64,000 bases of DNA from Stenotrophomonas maltophilia (GTDB lineage Bacteria > Pseudomonadota > Gammaproteobacteria > Xanthomonadales > Xanthomonadaceae): positions 310,001 to 374,000 of the forward strand of contig FOZF01000003.1 of assembly GCA_900113425.1 (NCBI GenBank). The letters run 5' to 3'. Made by a program: the position numbers and the translations under genes. Under the pieces are notes generated by a model. That model saw only the letters and a program-made list of their open reading frames with translations, searched no databases and was not told the origin of the DNA. Below, in pieces: positions 34,573 through 42,885 of this stretch. Positions within the stretch are counted from its first letter, which is position 1. Each line of letters begins with the position of its first letter.

Positions 34573-34739
34573 CCGCGCGGCAGCTTCGCCGCCCACATGT
34601 TGTCGACCAGGTTCGGATAGGGGCGCCCGTTCTCTTCCGCACGCTGCCGCGCTGCCTCCTTCTGTGCAGGCGACAGCGGCTGCGACTTCTGGCCCTTCGG
34701 GTTGGGCTTCTTCCACGGCGGCGTGCGGGTCTGGCGCAT
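34569..34739 (-). CDS. 56-residue basic protein, hypothetical
   Basis: Reading the minus strand from ATG 34739 gives MRQTRTPPWKKPNPKGQKSQ, then LSPAQKEAARQRAEENGRPY and PNLVDNMWAAKLPRG before TAG. It is basic, Pro/Lys-rich at the start and helical in the middle. The end PYPNLVDNMWAA looks like a conserved small protein that I have seen in proteobacteria without a known function. It lies 20 bases after the hydrolase gene, so the two are probably in one transcript order. It is too short for many gene callers. Confidence 0.65.
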   Translation of the reverse strand: MRQTRTPPWKKPNPKGQKSQPLSPAQKEAARQRAEENGRPYPNLVDNMWAAKLPRG

Positions 34740-34759
34740 GCGGAGAGTGTAGAGGCCGG

Positions 34760-35572
34760 TTACTGCTTGAGGAAGTTCAGCAGCGCCAGATTGAAGTCGT
34801 CGGTATGGCTGGTGTTGCAGCCATGCGGCGCGTTCTGCAGCACCACCAGCTCGCTGCCGCGTATGGCGCGATGGGTGCGCTTGCCGGAGCCCTCCAGTGG
34901 CACGGTGGCATCACTGTCGCCGTGCAGCACCAGGGTGGGGACGCTCACCTTCTGCAGATCGCGACGGAAGTCGGTGGTGGCAAACGCCTTCATGCAACCC
35001 AGCGCCGCCGCCTGGTCGGACTGGTGGCACAGCGCGATCGCCGCCTGGCGCTCGGCCTCGGTGACCATCAGCTTGCCGTTGGCGCTGAAGAAATCGCGGG
35101 TGAAGCCATCGAAGAAGGCTTCGCGGTCCTGTTCCAGGCCGGCGCGCATCTCGTCCGCCTTGTCCTGGGTCAGCGGCCCCTCCGGGTTATCGTCGGCGCG
35201 CAGCAGGTACGGCGGCACCGCAGCCGCAAACACCACACTGTGCAGGCGCGACTCGCCGTGGTTACCGATGTAGCGCGCCACCTCGCCGCCGCCCATCGAG
35301 AAACCGACCAGCGTGACCTCCTTCAGATCGCGTTGCTCGATGATGCCGGCCAGATCGGCGGCCAGCGTGTCGTAGTCATAGCCGTCGGCCGGCTTCTCGG
35401 AACGACCGAAGCCACGGCGGTCATAGCTGATCACGCGATAGCCCGCGTCCCGCAGGATCGGCACCTGATCCTTCCACGCTTCGGCCGAGAGCGGCCAGCC
35501 ATGGATGAGGATGACCGGGCGGCCCTCGCCGCCGGTGTCTTCGATGTGCAGCCGGATGGGGGAAGCAGGCAT
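34760..35572 (-). CDS. Alpha/beta hydrolase (non-haem haloperoxidase-like)
   Basis: A 270-residue cytosolic hydrolase. The oxyanion loop is LIHGWPLSAEAWKDQ, the nucleophile Ser is in VGFSMGGGEVARYIG (G-x-S-M-G-G), the Asp is near VLHGDSDATVPLE, and the His near LVVLQNAPHGCN. This is the bacterial perhydrolase/chloroperoxidase subgroup. The natural substrate is unknown. The size is normal for the family. Confidence 0.9.
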   Translation of the reverse strand: MPASPIRLHIEDTGGEGRPVILIHGWPLSAEAWKDQVPILRDAGYRVISYDRRGFGRSEKPADGYDYDTLAADLAGIIEQRDLKEVTLVGFSMGGGEVARYIGNHGESRLHSVVFAAAVPPYLLRADDNPEGPLTQDKADEMRAGLEQDREAFFDGFTRDFFSANGKLMVTEAERQAAIALCHQSDQAAALGCMKAFATTDFRRDLQKVSVPTLVLHGDSDATVPLEGSGKRTHRAIRGSELVVLQNAPHGCNTSHTDDFNLALLNFLKQ

Positions 35573-35791
35573 GGGAACTCCTGATGAAAGGATGGCACCA
35601 GCCTAGGCAGCGGCGCCTGTGGCGACCGTGAGGGAATCCGCCCGCGCCATGACATGCCCTACACGCCTACCGCCCGGCATCGGCACCCGGAATCCGGGCG
35701 TTCGTACCCGGCAGACGCGGCTTCGTCGCACCCGTGCGCCGACCGCCCCCGCAGCGTGCCACTGTGCGTCCGACATCCACGGAGACGCGCC

Positions 35792-36268
35792 ATGCTGTTC
35801 GCCCTGCCCCTGCTCGCCGCCGGCCTTGCCGCCAGCCCTGCCCCGTCCGATACGCTGCGCGAGCAGATCCGCCAGGCCGATACCCAGCTGTTCGCGGTGG
35901 CGTTCGAGGCCTGCGACGCCGATCGGGCCGCTGCGATGACCACCGAGGACATGGAGTTCTTCCATGACAAGGACGGCAAGTCGGCCAGCAGCCGCGAGGA
36001 CTTCCGGCGCAGCGTGGCCCGCATGTGCGACAGCGCGCGCCAGGGCGGCTGGCGCCTGCGCCGCGAGCTGGTGGAGCGTTCGCTGCAGGTGTTCCCGCTG
36101 CACGACGAGCGTGCATTGGAGATGGGCGACCATCGCTTCTACGAACGCGGAAAGGACGGTGTGGAACGATGGGTGGGGCAGGCGCGCTTCGTGCAGGTGT
36201 GGCGACGCGTGGACGGCACGTGGCAGGCGGAGCGGGTGATCAGCTATGACCACCGCGGGGTGGATTGA
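35792..36268 (+). CDS. Exported NTF2-like (DUF4440) protein
   Basis: A 158-residue protein with a short signal peptide (ALPLLAAGLAAS). It then has a cone-shaped NTF2-like domain: REQIRQADTQLFAVAFEACD, AAAMTTEDMEFFHDKDGKSA and WRRVDGTWQAERVISYDHR, as in DUF4440. The family holds small-molecule-binding or enzymatic proteins of unknown role. GGAG lies 8 bases before the ATG at 35792. Confidence 0.82.
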   Translation: MLFALPLLAAGLAASPAPSDTLREQIRQADTQLFAVAFEACDADRAAAMTTEDMEFFHDKDGKSASSREDFRRSVARMCDSARQGGWRLRRELVERSLQVFPLHDERALEMGDHRFYERGKDGVERWVGQARFVQVWRRVDGTWQAERVISYDHRGVD

Positions 36269-36377
36269 GGTTGGGGGCATACGGTGGAGGGCCGCGCCGC
36301 CGCTCTGGCGCCCACCTGGCGAAATTTCATGCATTAGGTAGGTGGCCGCGCTCTCCCAGCACGGCCACCTCCAGCCG

Positions 36378-37517
36378 TTACAACTGGATGCGCGCCACGC
36401 TCTCGTTCGCGTCCTTGGCATCCTTCTCGCCGTTCTTGATGCTCACGTACAGCACGTTGTTCTTCGCATCCAGTGCCAGGCTGTTCGGGTGGGTCGGCAC
36501 CGGGTAGGTGGCCACCTTCTGGTAGCTGTCACTGTTGTACGCGGTCACCGTGCCGCCGTCGCGGTTGGTCACGTACAGGCGTTTGCGCGGTGCGTCCAGC
36601 AGGATGCCCAGCGGGCCGGCGTCGGTCGGGATGCTGGCCAGTTCCTTGCCGGTGGTGCGGTCGAGCACCAGCACGCGCTGACCCGGGTGCTTGCTGGTGA
36701 AGCCCGCGCTGCTCTTGGTCATGTAGCTGCGGATCATCTCCGAGCCTTGGTCGGTCACGAACAGGCGCTTGCCGTCCGGGTGAAGCGCGATGTTCATCGG
36801 CTGCTCGGCGCTGATCTTGTGCTGGGCCACCACCTTGTTGGCGTCGGTGCCAACCACCACCAGGTCGGCCAGCAGGTTGCTGGTGTACACGCGCTTGTTG
36901 GCGGCATCCAGCGCCAGGCCCGGCGCCTTGGCGTTGCCCAGGCCCGGAATGGTGTTGATCACCTTCAGCGTGGTGGTATCGACCACGAACAGCACACTGC
37001 CTTCGCTGGAATGACCGGTCACGTACAGACGGTTGGCCGGGCTGTCGACCACCAGCTCGCGCAGGTCGTGGGTGTAGGCGGCCTTGCCGTCCTTGCCGAC
37101 CTTCTTCTCCATCAGCTGCACGATGCCGATGGCCTTGTTCTGGGCGGTATCGACCACGGTTACCGAAGTATCGACGGTGTTGCCGACGTAGAGGCGGTTG
37201 TGGGCGTCATCCAGCACTACGCCGAACGCCTTGCGCTCCAGCGGGATGCGGGTTTCCACGGCCAGCGTGGCCGGGTTCAGGCGCAGCACCTGCGACGGGC
37301 CGGCGTCATCGCCGAAGCCACCGGACGAAGCGACGAACACGGCGTTCTGGGCGGGGCTGTACGCCAGTTCGTACAAGCCCTTGGCGATGGCCTGGCGCTG
37401 CACGGCAGTGGTGGTGCTGGCGGCGGGCGCATTATCGGCGAAGGCCGCCGGGGCGCCGACGCTGAGCGAGATGGCAAGGGCCAGGGCGGCCGAGCGGAAA
37501 GCGGAATGACGGAACAT
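36378..37517 (-). CDS. YncE-like periplasmic seven-bladed beta-propeller
   Basis: A 379-residue exported protein (signal peptide cut near PAAFA). About seven YVTN-type repeats run to the end (NRLYVGNTVDTSVTVVDT, NRLYVTGHSSEGSVLFVVDT and KRVYTSNLLADLVVVG). E. coli YncE binds DNA in vitro and is iron-regulated; its role is unclear. AAGGA is 7 bases before the ATG at 37517, which rejects the much longer open frame reaching 37889. It is the last core gene before the accessory island. Confidence 0.88.
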   Translation of the reverse strand: MFRHSAFRSAALALAISLSVGAPAAFADNAPAASTTTAVQRQAIAKGLYELAYSPAQNAVFVASSGGFGDDAGPSQVLRLNPATLAVETRIPLERKAFGVVLDDAHNRLYVGNTVDTSVTVVDTAQNKAIGIVQLMEKKVGKDGKAAYTHDLRELVVDSPANRLYVTGHSSEGSVLFVVDTTTLKVINTIPGLGNAKAPGLALDAANKRVYTSNLLADLVVVGTDANKVVAQHKISAEQPMNIALHPDGKRLFVTDQGSEMIRSYMTKSSAGFTSKHPGQRVLVLDRTTGKELASIPTDAGPLGILLDAPRKRLYVTNRDGGTVTAYNSDSYQKVATYPVPTHPNSLALDAKNNVLYVSIKNGEKDAKDANESVARIQL

Positions 37518-38215
37518 GCGAGCATCCTTGAAAGGGCACGGAAGGGTGTCCTGGCTCGCTGGGCCGTACGGCGACGGCCCGCCCCGGGTATGTCTGCGCG
37601 GGGTGGGCTGGCTGGGTTGCGGGGGAATGGTAGCAGGCTGGGGAGAGACGTGGCGCCGAGGACGACGGCCGGAGTGTCGCTTTTGGCTCGCCTTTTCGGC
37701 TGCGGGGCGATGACGTTGGCCCGATTTCGGTGTGGACGGATGCTTACGGGAGGCCCTGCGTGATCGGCAGGCGGTAGCGTTCTGTGCCGACGTATAGGCT
37801 GATTGCGACCCTTCCTCTCGTAATGAACCTCCTTGAAGTTCGATTGCGGAGATTGTCGTCGCATACGGCACGATAGCCATCTGCGACAATAGTCCTGCTC
37901 TGTGGAACTGCGTGTTTCCTCCGCAAATTCCAATTGGATTTCAGGGCGCAGGCGTGAGCAGATTGGCGCGCCACCGACAACGGGTGGCCGGGCGTCGAAA
38001 ACCCGAGATGATGTACGCGTCAGTTGTTTACGCTTGCCAGTCGGCACCTCGTTTGGGGTGCCGGCTGGCAATCCGTCGGCCTTCATGGCGGGCGGTGCGT
38101 GGGAGTCTCAGGACTCGCCGGTTCAATGACGCTACATCATCCCGGTTTTCGAGCCACGCACCGTCCCGCCACCTCCATGGGTGGCGTTGCTGTCTGTCCT
38201 GTACGGAGCATTGCC
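37518..38215. other. Long non-coding stretch at the left end of the island
   Basis: No convincing gene is seen in about 700 bases. It holds a good Shine-Dalgarno AAGGAGG on the minus strand (37834-37828), followed at the right distance by ACG instead of ATG and 25 codons ending LYVGTERYRLPITQGLP. It also has an imperfect dyad (ATTGTCG.. 37852-37863 with TGCGACAAT 37882-37890) and a 13-bp hairpin at 38036-38069. It may be the control region of a decayed element. Confidence 0.4.
38036..38069. repeat. 13-bp stem-loop in island flank
   Basis: GCCAGTCGGCACC (38036-38048) pairs with GGTGCCGGCTGGC (38057-38069), with one G-T pair and an 8-base loop. No T-run follows, so it is not a simple terminator. 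It lies 147 bases before a small gene. Confidence 0.5.
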
Positions 38216-38584
38216 ATGAACGAATCGGATTTCCGTTCCCTGCACGCGCAGTACGATCCGGCCAATACCGAGCCCGAGCGCGACGCATCTCCCGATCCCA
38301 ACGGATTTGTCTCTACCCTGCGTCGCATCGGAAAGGGTGCAGCTGCGGACGGTCAGCCGTGGCCGGAGCGGCATCAACTGCCTGGGCGCTGTCTTCAGCT
38401 GGCGGATGCGGATTGCGCGCTGGCCGGTTTACGCGTGGTGGCGGAGCTGATGCTGGCTGCGGAGCGCACGCGGCAGAATGGTGCGCCCGAGGAGTACGTG
38501 GGGGATCGGGTGATGGAGGGGTTGAAGATGGCTTGTGTGGCGTTGACTGCGATGGCTAGTGAGCGAGTGCAGGGGCAGAAGTAG
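38216..38584 (+). CDS. Hypothetical protein, 122 residues
   Basis: A soluble, acidic protein. MNESDFRSLHAQYDPANTEP has no known motif. The second half, from RCLQLADADCALAGLRVVAE, is helical and carries Cys. It recalls small Pseudomonas/Xanthomonas proteins of the DUF3077/DUF6124 kind, but only loosely. GGAG lies 7 bases before the ATG at 38216. It may be paired with the next small gene, 89 bases on. Confidence 0.6.
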   Translation: MNESDFRSLHAQYDPANTEPERDASPDPNGFVSTLRRIGKGAAADGQPWPERHQLPGRCLQLADADCALAGLRVVAELMLAAERTRQNGAPEEYVGDRVMEGLKMACVALTAMASERVQGQK

Positions 38585-38673
38585 TCCAGCTTCTGCCGCG
38601 CGATTGCAGGCTCTCCGCGCGTTATCGGGCGACCGTTCTCTTTCTAGTCCACCTCCAATCTGCAGAGCGTCCA

Positions 38674-38952
38674 ATGAGGCCTGTGATCTATGGCGCCGTC
38701 CCGTTGGCGGCGCTGTGTGCCGCGATCGCCAGCGGTCATGTGCCTAAGGTTGGCTTCGAACTGCGGACTTTTCGGAAGGTCTCCGACGCTGTCAGCTGCG
38801 ACGGCAAGCCCTTGATGCTGGTGGACAACTCTTTGGAGCAGCTTTTGATTGTGCTGTATGCGGGCAGGGAAATTGACGTTCCCTGCATTGAGCCGGTGCT
38901 GACGCATTGGAGTAGGTGGATTGTGCGTGACGGCTCGCTGCTAAAGAGCTAG
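38674..38952 (+). CDS. Hypothetical protein, 92 residues
   Basis: A small protein starting MRPVIYGAVPLAALCAAIAS, with later VGFELRTFRKVSDAVSCDGK and CIEPVLTHWSRWIVRDGSLL. The base composition is closer to the island than to the core. No Shine-Dalgarno is evident. I do not recognise it. It lies just after the 122-residue protein gene and in the same direction. Confidence 0.5.
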   Translation: MRPVIYGAVPLAALCAAIASGHVPKVGFELRTFRKVSDAVSCDGKPLMLVDNSLEQLLIVLYAGREIDVPCIEPVLTHWSRWIVRDGSLLKS

Positions 38953-39277
38953 AAGCTTGTGCGGTCCACTGGGGATCGGACCACGACGTGCAGTCATTCC
39001 ATGGAGGATGCGCAGGGAAGGATTGCCTTCAAGGCCGAGAACTCGCGCGTAATGTTCCGGGCCAGGAAGGCTAGAGAGCAGCTAAAGCATTGATGCAGCG
39101 CTATAACGTGCTGAATTGAGGCGTCAGATCCCATCTGCCTCAGCAATCAATGGAACTTCTTGCATTCTCCACGTGGCACGTGGAGGCGAGCTTGGATGAA
39201 GGCTCCCCTTGCATGAGCGGATCTACGGGCTGACCAGTACACGCTAGGATTTGTAGCGTCTTAAGCCTGAGGAAAGG
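38953..39277. other. Intergenic region in the island
   Basis: I see no gene. It has one perfect 8-bp hairpin, CTCCACGT/ACGTGGAG, at 39167-39185. The rest probably includes the promoter of the DUF5677 gene. Confidence 0.3.
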
Positions 39278-40156
39278 ATGGAAATGCACCGCGATCAACT
39301 CTTACGGATAGAGCAGGATAGGTCTTCAAAAGCATTGAAGCTTATGCGGGAACTACTTCAGCTGACCAAGCCGATTGCGGTGCATCCGACATGGTCTCAC
39401 GACGAGCGCTCCCTTCTTGCAATGCTACTAACGTCCTCTGCCCGCTCCACTGAAAGCGTCTTCCTGCTCTGCTCTTACGGGCAATTGTGGGATGCCGAGA
39501 TGGTCCTTCGTGCAGTGGCGGAAGCCACACTGAAGACTGCATACATATTGCAGAGTAAGGATGAATTCAAAGCGAGGGTCGCTGAATACTCCACCGACCA
39601 TTTCAATATTTCTTTACTCAAGGACGACTCAAGGGTGAGAAGTACCCTTGCAGCTCTGCCTGAACCGGATGCGCGTGAGTGGTTGCCTCTTAGGGAGAGG
39701 CTTCTCAGCGAAAAAGAACTGGAAGAACTTGGCCAACTTTACGACAAGACTACACGTCGCTCAATCGAAACGCGCTGGGGAGTTGGCGGGCTTTTGAACT
39801 CCCTTCGCAAAGACGCCCAGCACCGAGTCCCTAGATATGATTCGCTGCTTCATAACTACTCTCTGTCAAGCCATATCCAGCATGCCGATTACATTGGAGT
39901 CTCTCTCCCTTACGACAGAGAATCCCGAAACGAGCAGAGGCGAGATGCTCTAGAACTAGCGCACCTCTCACGCCTAATTTTGGACTGTTTCTCCTTTATG
40001 TGCTTGCGGCTCGTGTCTGGCTACCGATTCCTAGATCTGGATCTCAAACCCATCTTGGATGGACAGAAGCGAATCGACGAACTGGCAAGTAGCTTTGGAA
40101 ATGCATTCGGAGAATGGATGAAAGTTGAGTACGGCCCAGATGAAAGTTCAGAATAG
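39278..40156 (+). CDS. DUF5677-like protein
   Basis: A 292-residue helical, soluble protein. The segment SARSTESVFLLCSYGQLWDA, with EMVLRAVAEATLKTAYIL after it, resembles the core of DUF5677: a conserved Arg and Glu in paired helices. The C-terminal part (about 215-270) has another helical pair, ELAHLSRLILDCFSFMCLRL. The function of the family is unknown; members turn up in accessory regions. AGGA precedes the start. Codon use and lower GC mark it as island DNA. Confidence 0.65.
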   Translation: MEMHRDQLLRIEQDRSSKALKLMRELLQLTKPIAVHPTWSHDERSLLAMLLTSSARSTESVFLLCSYGQLWDAEMVLRAVAEATLKTAYILQSKDEFKARVAEYSTDHFNISLLKDDSRVRSTLAALPEPDAREWLPLRERLLSEKELEELGQLYDKTTRRSIETRWGVGGLLNSLRKDAQHRVPRYDSLLHNYSLSSHIQHADYIGVSLPYDRESRNEQRRDALELAHLSRLILDCFSFMCLRLVSGYRFLDLDLKPILDGQKRIDELASSFGNAFGEWMKVEYGPDESSE

Positions 40157-40249
40157 AGCCTTGGGGACACCCTGATCCAATCATCGCTGAGTTCTGAATC
40201 TTCAGCGCCGGAGTCATCAGGGGCCATCACACGCAAAGAACTGCCATGT

Positions 40250-40708
40250 TCTTCCGCCCCGAAGTGCCCTTGCATGCATCTCGGGACGGAGTTGCCCCCC
40301 CTACCGGTATCAACTGCCAGCGCACCATCCACATGTTTGAGAGCGCGAACAGCGTGAGCACCTACGCACTGTTCTTGGCTAGCCCCCGGTAGCGGACCTG
40401 ATGTAGCTGAACTGTTGCTCATCACCCGGAACGGATGCTCGACCTTGGCGAGCAGGCTGGCTTCTGCACCTCCTTTAGCGCTGCACCTGCTTGCATTCGC
40501 GCGCCTTGCTGATGACCTTCAACCTGGTTCGCTTTTCCGCTATGAAGTTCGACGCCTTGCAGTCGGCCAATCCACACGCTTGTCTGCGCCGGTATAGCCG
40601 TTATCGCCGAACACGCGCCTTCCTTCTGTTCCATTCCACCAAGAAGATCTCGCGACGGGCCCAGCTACGCTTGCCCAAGCCCTCGGCGTCGCAAAATGTC
40701 AGCCGCAT
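40250..40708 (-). pseudogene. Deleted IS5-family transposase
   Basis: On the minus strand ATG 40708 opens MRLTFCDAEGLGKRSWARRE then IFLVE, the N-terminus of IS5-type transposases. After a one-base deletion the sequence jumps to GDNGYTGADKRVDW (about 40613-40573), then AKVEHPFRVM (about 40448-40419). In another frame it gives QQFSYI, VRYRGLAKNSA-like and TLFALSNMWM-like residues, which belong to the C-terminal end of the same protein. About two thirds of the gene, including most of the DDE region, is lost, with several frameshifts. It marks past mobility at the island. Confidence 0.75.
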
Positions 40709-40747
40709 GGATGGTTCCTCAACGTGTGCCGCCATTGTCGCTCAGGG

Positions 40748-40771
40748 TGCCGGCCAGCGGCCGGCACTACC
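40748..40771. repeat. SMAG REP, GTAGTGCCGGCC subtype
   Basis: TGCCGGCC, AGC, GGCCGGCA then CTACC; the minus strand reads GGTAGTGCCGGCCGCTGGCC. It is the subtype with TGCCGG in place of CGCCGG. It is unusual as the only typical REP inside the island, next to the IS remnant. Confidence 0.75.
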
Positions 40772-40820
40772 CGGGGACATGTTCAGGGATACCATGATCG
40801 TCAAATCCGCTCTCGCCCGC

Positions 40821-42872
40821 CTAGGCGAAGCCTTCAGAAACAGCGCGCTTAAATGCCTCTTGGAGCTTCTCAAGTCGAAATCCGCGAGGTGCAAAATCTG
40901 ACGCTATTGCCGCCCACTCCACGACGCTGGCCTGACCTTCTGTAAGTGCACCTTCGACCTCATTCCAAGCGTGGAGACGCCTCCAAGTCCCATCCTGCCA
41001 TAGCTCTCTTGCGTGGTCCCTCCAAGGACGTCGCGCACGTCGGTCATTCCCTGCGGGCACAGCCCACGCAAGGAACTCCGGCGAGAGCTCAACATTGCTT
41101 TCCTTGACACGCACCCAGCAAGCCTCCCTCTTCACCCACTCAGTCACAAGCCGGTTGCGGACCTGTTCCTCGGGAATCTCCATGAGCAAGGGCAGCACCT
41201 TGCGCGCAACGCTCATTGCTTCTTCAACGAACTTTTTCGGAGCTCGCTGCCCTCTCCAAATCTCGTCATAGTTTGGCTGCAAGCCCGCATCAAACAGCCT
41301 GGAGCTCATCAATGCGACTGTGTACGAGGTGAGAGGCCTAACAATGGAACCTGGATACCAGTCTTGGGCGGGGATCGCGGAATCGATTGCTCGAATGACA
41401 ATCGCACGACCAACTAGCCGCTGAAAATATTTTTCATCAAACAATGCAGGATCTTTACTCCAAGCCTGCATGACAACCCTCCCAAAGTTGCCAATATTCT
41501 TCTGGGCACCCTGACTTACGTAATGCGGACTTCCTTCGAAAGTTGAATCGAAGCGAGCAACATCCGTCTTTGTCAGAACTTGTTTCTTGGGATTGAGAAT
41601 TTGCCAGAACTTCGCCTCAAGGGGCTTCTTTCTCTTCAGCTCAACCTTATAGCTGCCTGCAGTGCGCTCGAAGTACCAGTAGGTATTACCCTCACCCGGC
41701 GCACCTGGCGGCGCGAGAGTCTGACGAGATATAATCTCAATTCGCTTAAAGTACGCGTGGCCTGCAAAAAGATCAGAGGCCGAAACGGCATTCTGCGCGT
41801 TCGCGAAACGAGCAATGTTATGAACAGAGTCCTCAAAGCCATCCTCAGGAAGTTGGGAAAGCTTCATTTGGACCCTTACTTTCGAGAGGTCGACGCCGGC
41901 TTTTCTTGCCCAGTACAGGGAGGCGGTCGTCTGCCCTCCGTTCACGATCTGCAGGCCCCGGACAGCGGCAATCTCCAATGCGCCTCCAGCCAGACGACTG
42001 GACAGCGCCGATGCGGTAACAGTTAACCCATTATTGTAGGCAAAGAACATTCCAGGCTCAATCTTCAGGGTTTCCCGAATTCCCTTATTTACCTTCCGGC
42101 CATCCCCCAGAAATGCTCGAACGTTCTGCTCCAGAATCCGACCACCGAATCGATCATAGAGACTAGCTAGAATGAAGCCAGGCATGACGCACATGTATGA
42201 TTCGTATCTGGCCTCGTCATCCACGCCTGCCTTCAGGGCTGGAATTCCCTGCCCATACTCAGATGGAAAGTCGATCAGAATTTCTTCTCGCCCACTCGTT
42301 GAGGCGTCCATACGCGCAAGTCTCGCGATATCCCAAATGTGCAACTCGACCTTCTGCGGGCCAAGTGACAACTCGGGCATCTTCCCGATGGACGAACCCA
42401 ATGGACGATCAGATATCAAGTAGATGCAAGCTTTGGTCATCTCCCCATTTGTAGCAAAAGAAAATATCTCATTGCATACGGAATGAGCTGCGTGGCTTTC
42501 ATCCCAAGAGCTTGCGAGTGCTTCGTGTGCGCTACCCTCCAGGAACTTGAATGCAGCTGCAACCGCACGTCGTGCTTCATCAGTGAGAATTGGTTCGGGT
42601 ATATCCTCACCAGAGAAAATGGCCACAACAAGATTGAGAACGCCATCAATCGGAGAGAAACTGTAAGCGTCCAACTGCACCGGGGAACCACGCGACATCT
42701 TTCCCGACACGCGGCAGACATTGTATTCCGTGAACTCCTCGCCAACTTCCAAGATCGCGCAGGCCCGATCTACAAACCTTGTCATGGTGTAACCCATTCC
42801 AGCGGCTTGCTCAGCGCCAATCTCGCTCAGTAGAGCGGAGCGAAATGCGGTTACATCTTCGTCCATGACCAC
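40821..42872 (-). CDS. AIPR-domain protein (abortive infection/phage resistance family)
   Basis: A 683-residue protein. The AIPR core (about 245-470) is clear: NVRAFLGDGRKVNKGIRETL, then PGMFFAYNNGLTVTA and LQIVNGGQTTASLYWA. AIPR proteins occur in phage-resistance loci and beside R-M genes; their activity is unproven. It is the last gene of the four-gene leftward operon, 13 bases after the PD-(D/E)XK gene. GGAGG lies 7 bases before a GTG at 42872, which I prefer; ATG 42866 is two codons further on. The gene is lower in GC than the core genome. Confidence 0.85.
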   Translation of the reverse strand: MVMDEDVTAFRSALLSEIGAEQAAGMGYTMTRFVDRACAILEVGEEFTEYNVCRVSGKMSRGSPVQLDAYSFSPIDGVLNLVVAIFSGEDIPEPILTDEARRAVAAAFKFLEGSAHEALASSWDESHAAHSVCNEIFSFATNGEMTKACIYLISDRPLGSSIGKMPELSLGPQKVELHIWDIARLARMDASTSGREEILIDFPSEYGQGIPALKAGVDDEARYESYMCVMPGFILASLYDRFGGRILEQNVRAFLGDGRKVNKGIRETLKIEPGMFFAYNNGLTVTASALSSRLAGGALEIAAVRGLQIVNGGQTTASLYWARKAGVDLSKVRVQMKLSQLPEDGFEDSVHNIARFANAQNAVSASDLFAGHAYFKRIEIISRQTLAPPGAPGEGNTYWYFERTAGSYKVELKRKKPLEAKFWQILNPKKQVLTKTDVARFDSTFEGSPHYVSQGAQKNIGNFGRVVMQAWSKDPALFDEKYFQRLVGRAIVIRAIDSAIPAQDWYPGSIVRPLTSYTVALMSSRLFDAGLQPNYDEIWRGQRAPKKFVEEAMSVARKVLPLLMEIPEEQVRNRLVTEWVKREACWVRVKESNVELSPEFLAWAVPAGNDRRARRPWRDHARELWQDGTWRRLHAWNEVEGALTEGQASVVEWAAIASDFAPRGFRLEKLQEAFKRAVSEGFA

Positions 42873-42885
42873 ACCCCATCCTCCT

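Noticed and set aside
37518-37889. N-terminal extension of the YncE-like protein
   Set aside because: Signal peptide and Shine-Dalgarno place the start at 37517; the extension is not protein-like.
37740-38215. Retron-type non-coding RNA
   Set aside because: Dyad and stem-loop are present, but no reverse transcriptase gene follows.
40491-40901. Plus-strand frame of 136 codons
   Set aside because: Lies across the IS5 remnant, a REP and the AIPR end; opposite-strand homology explains it.
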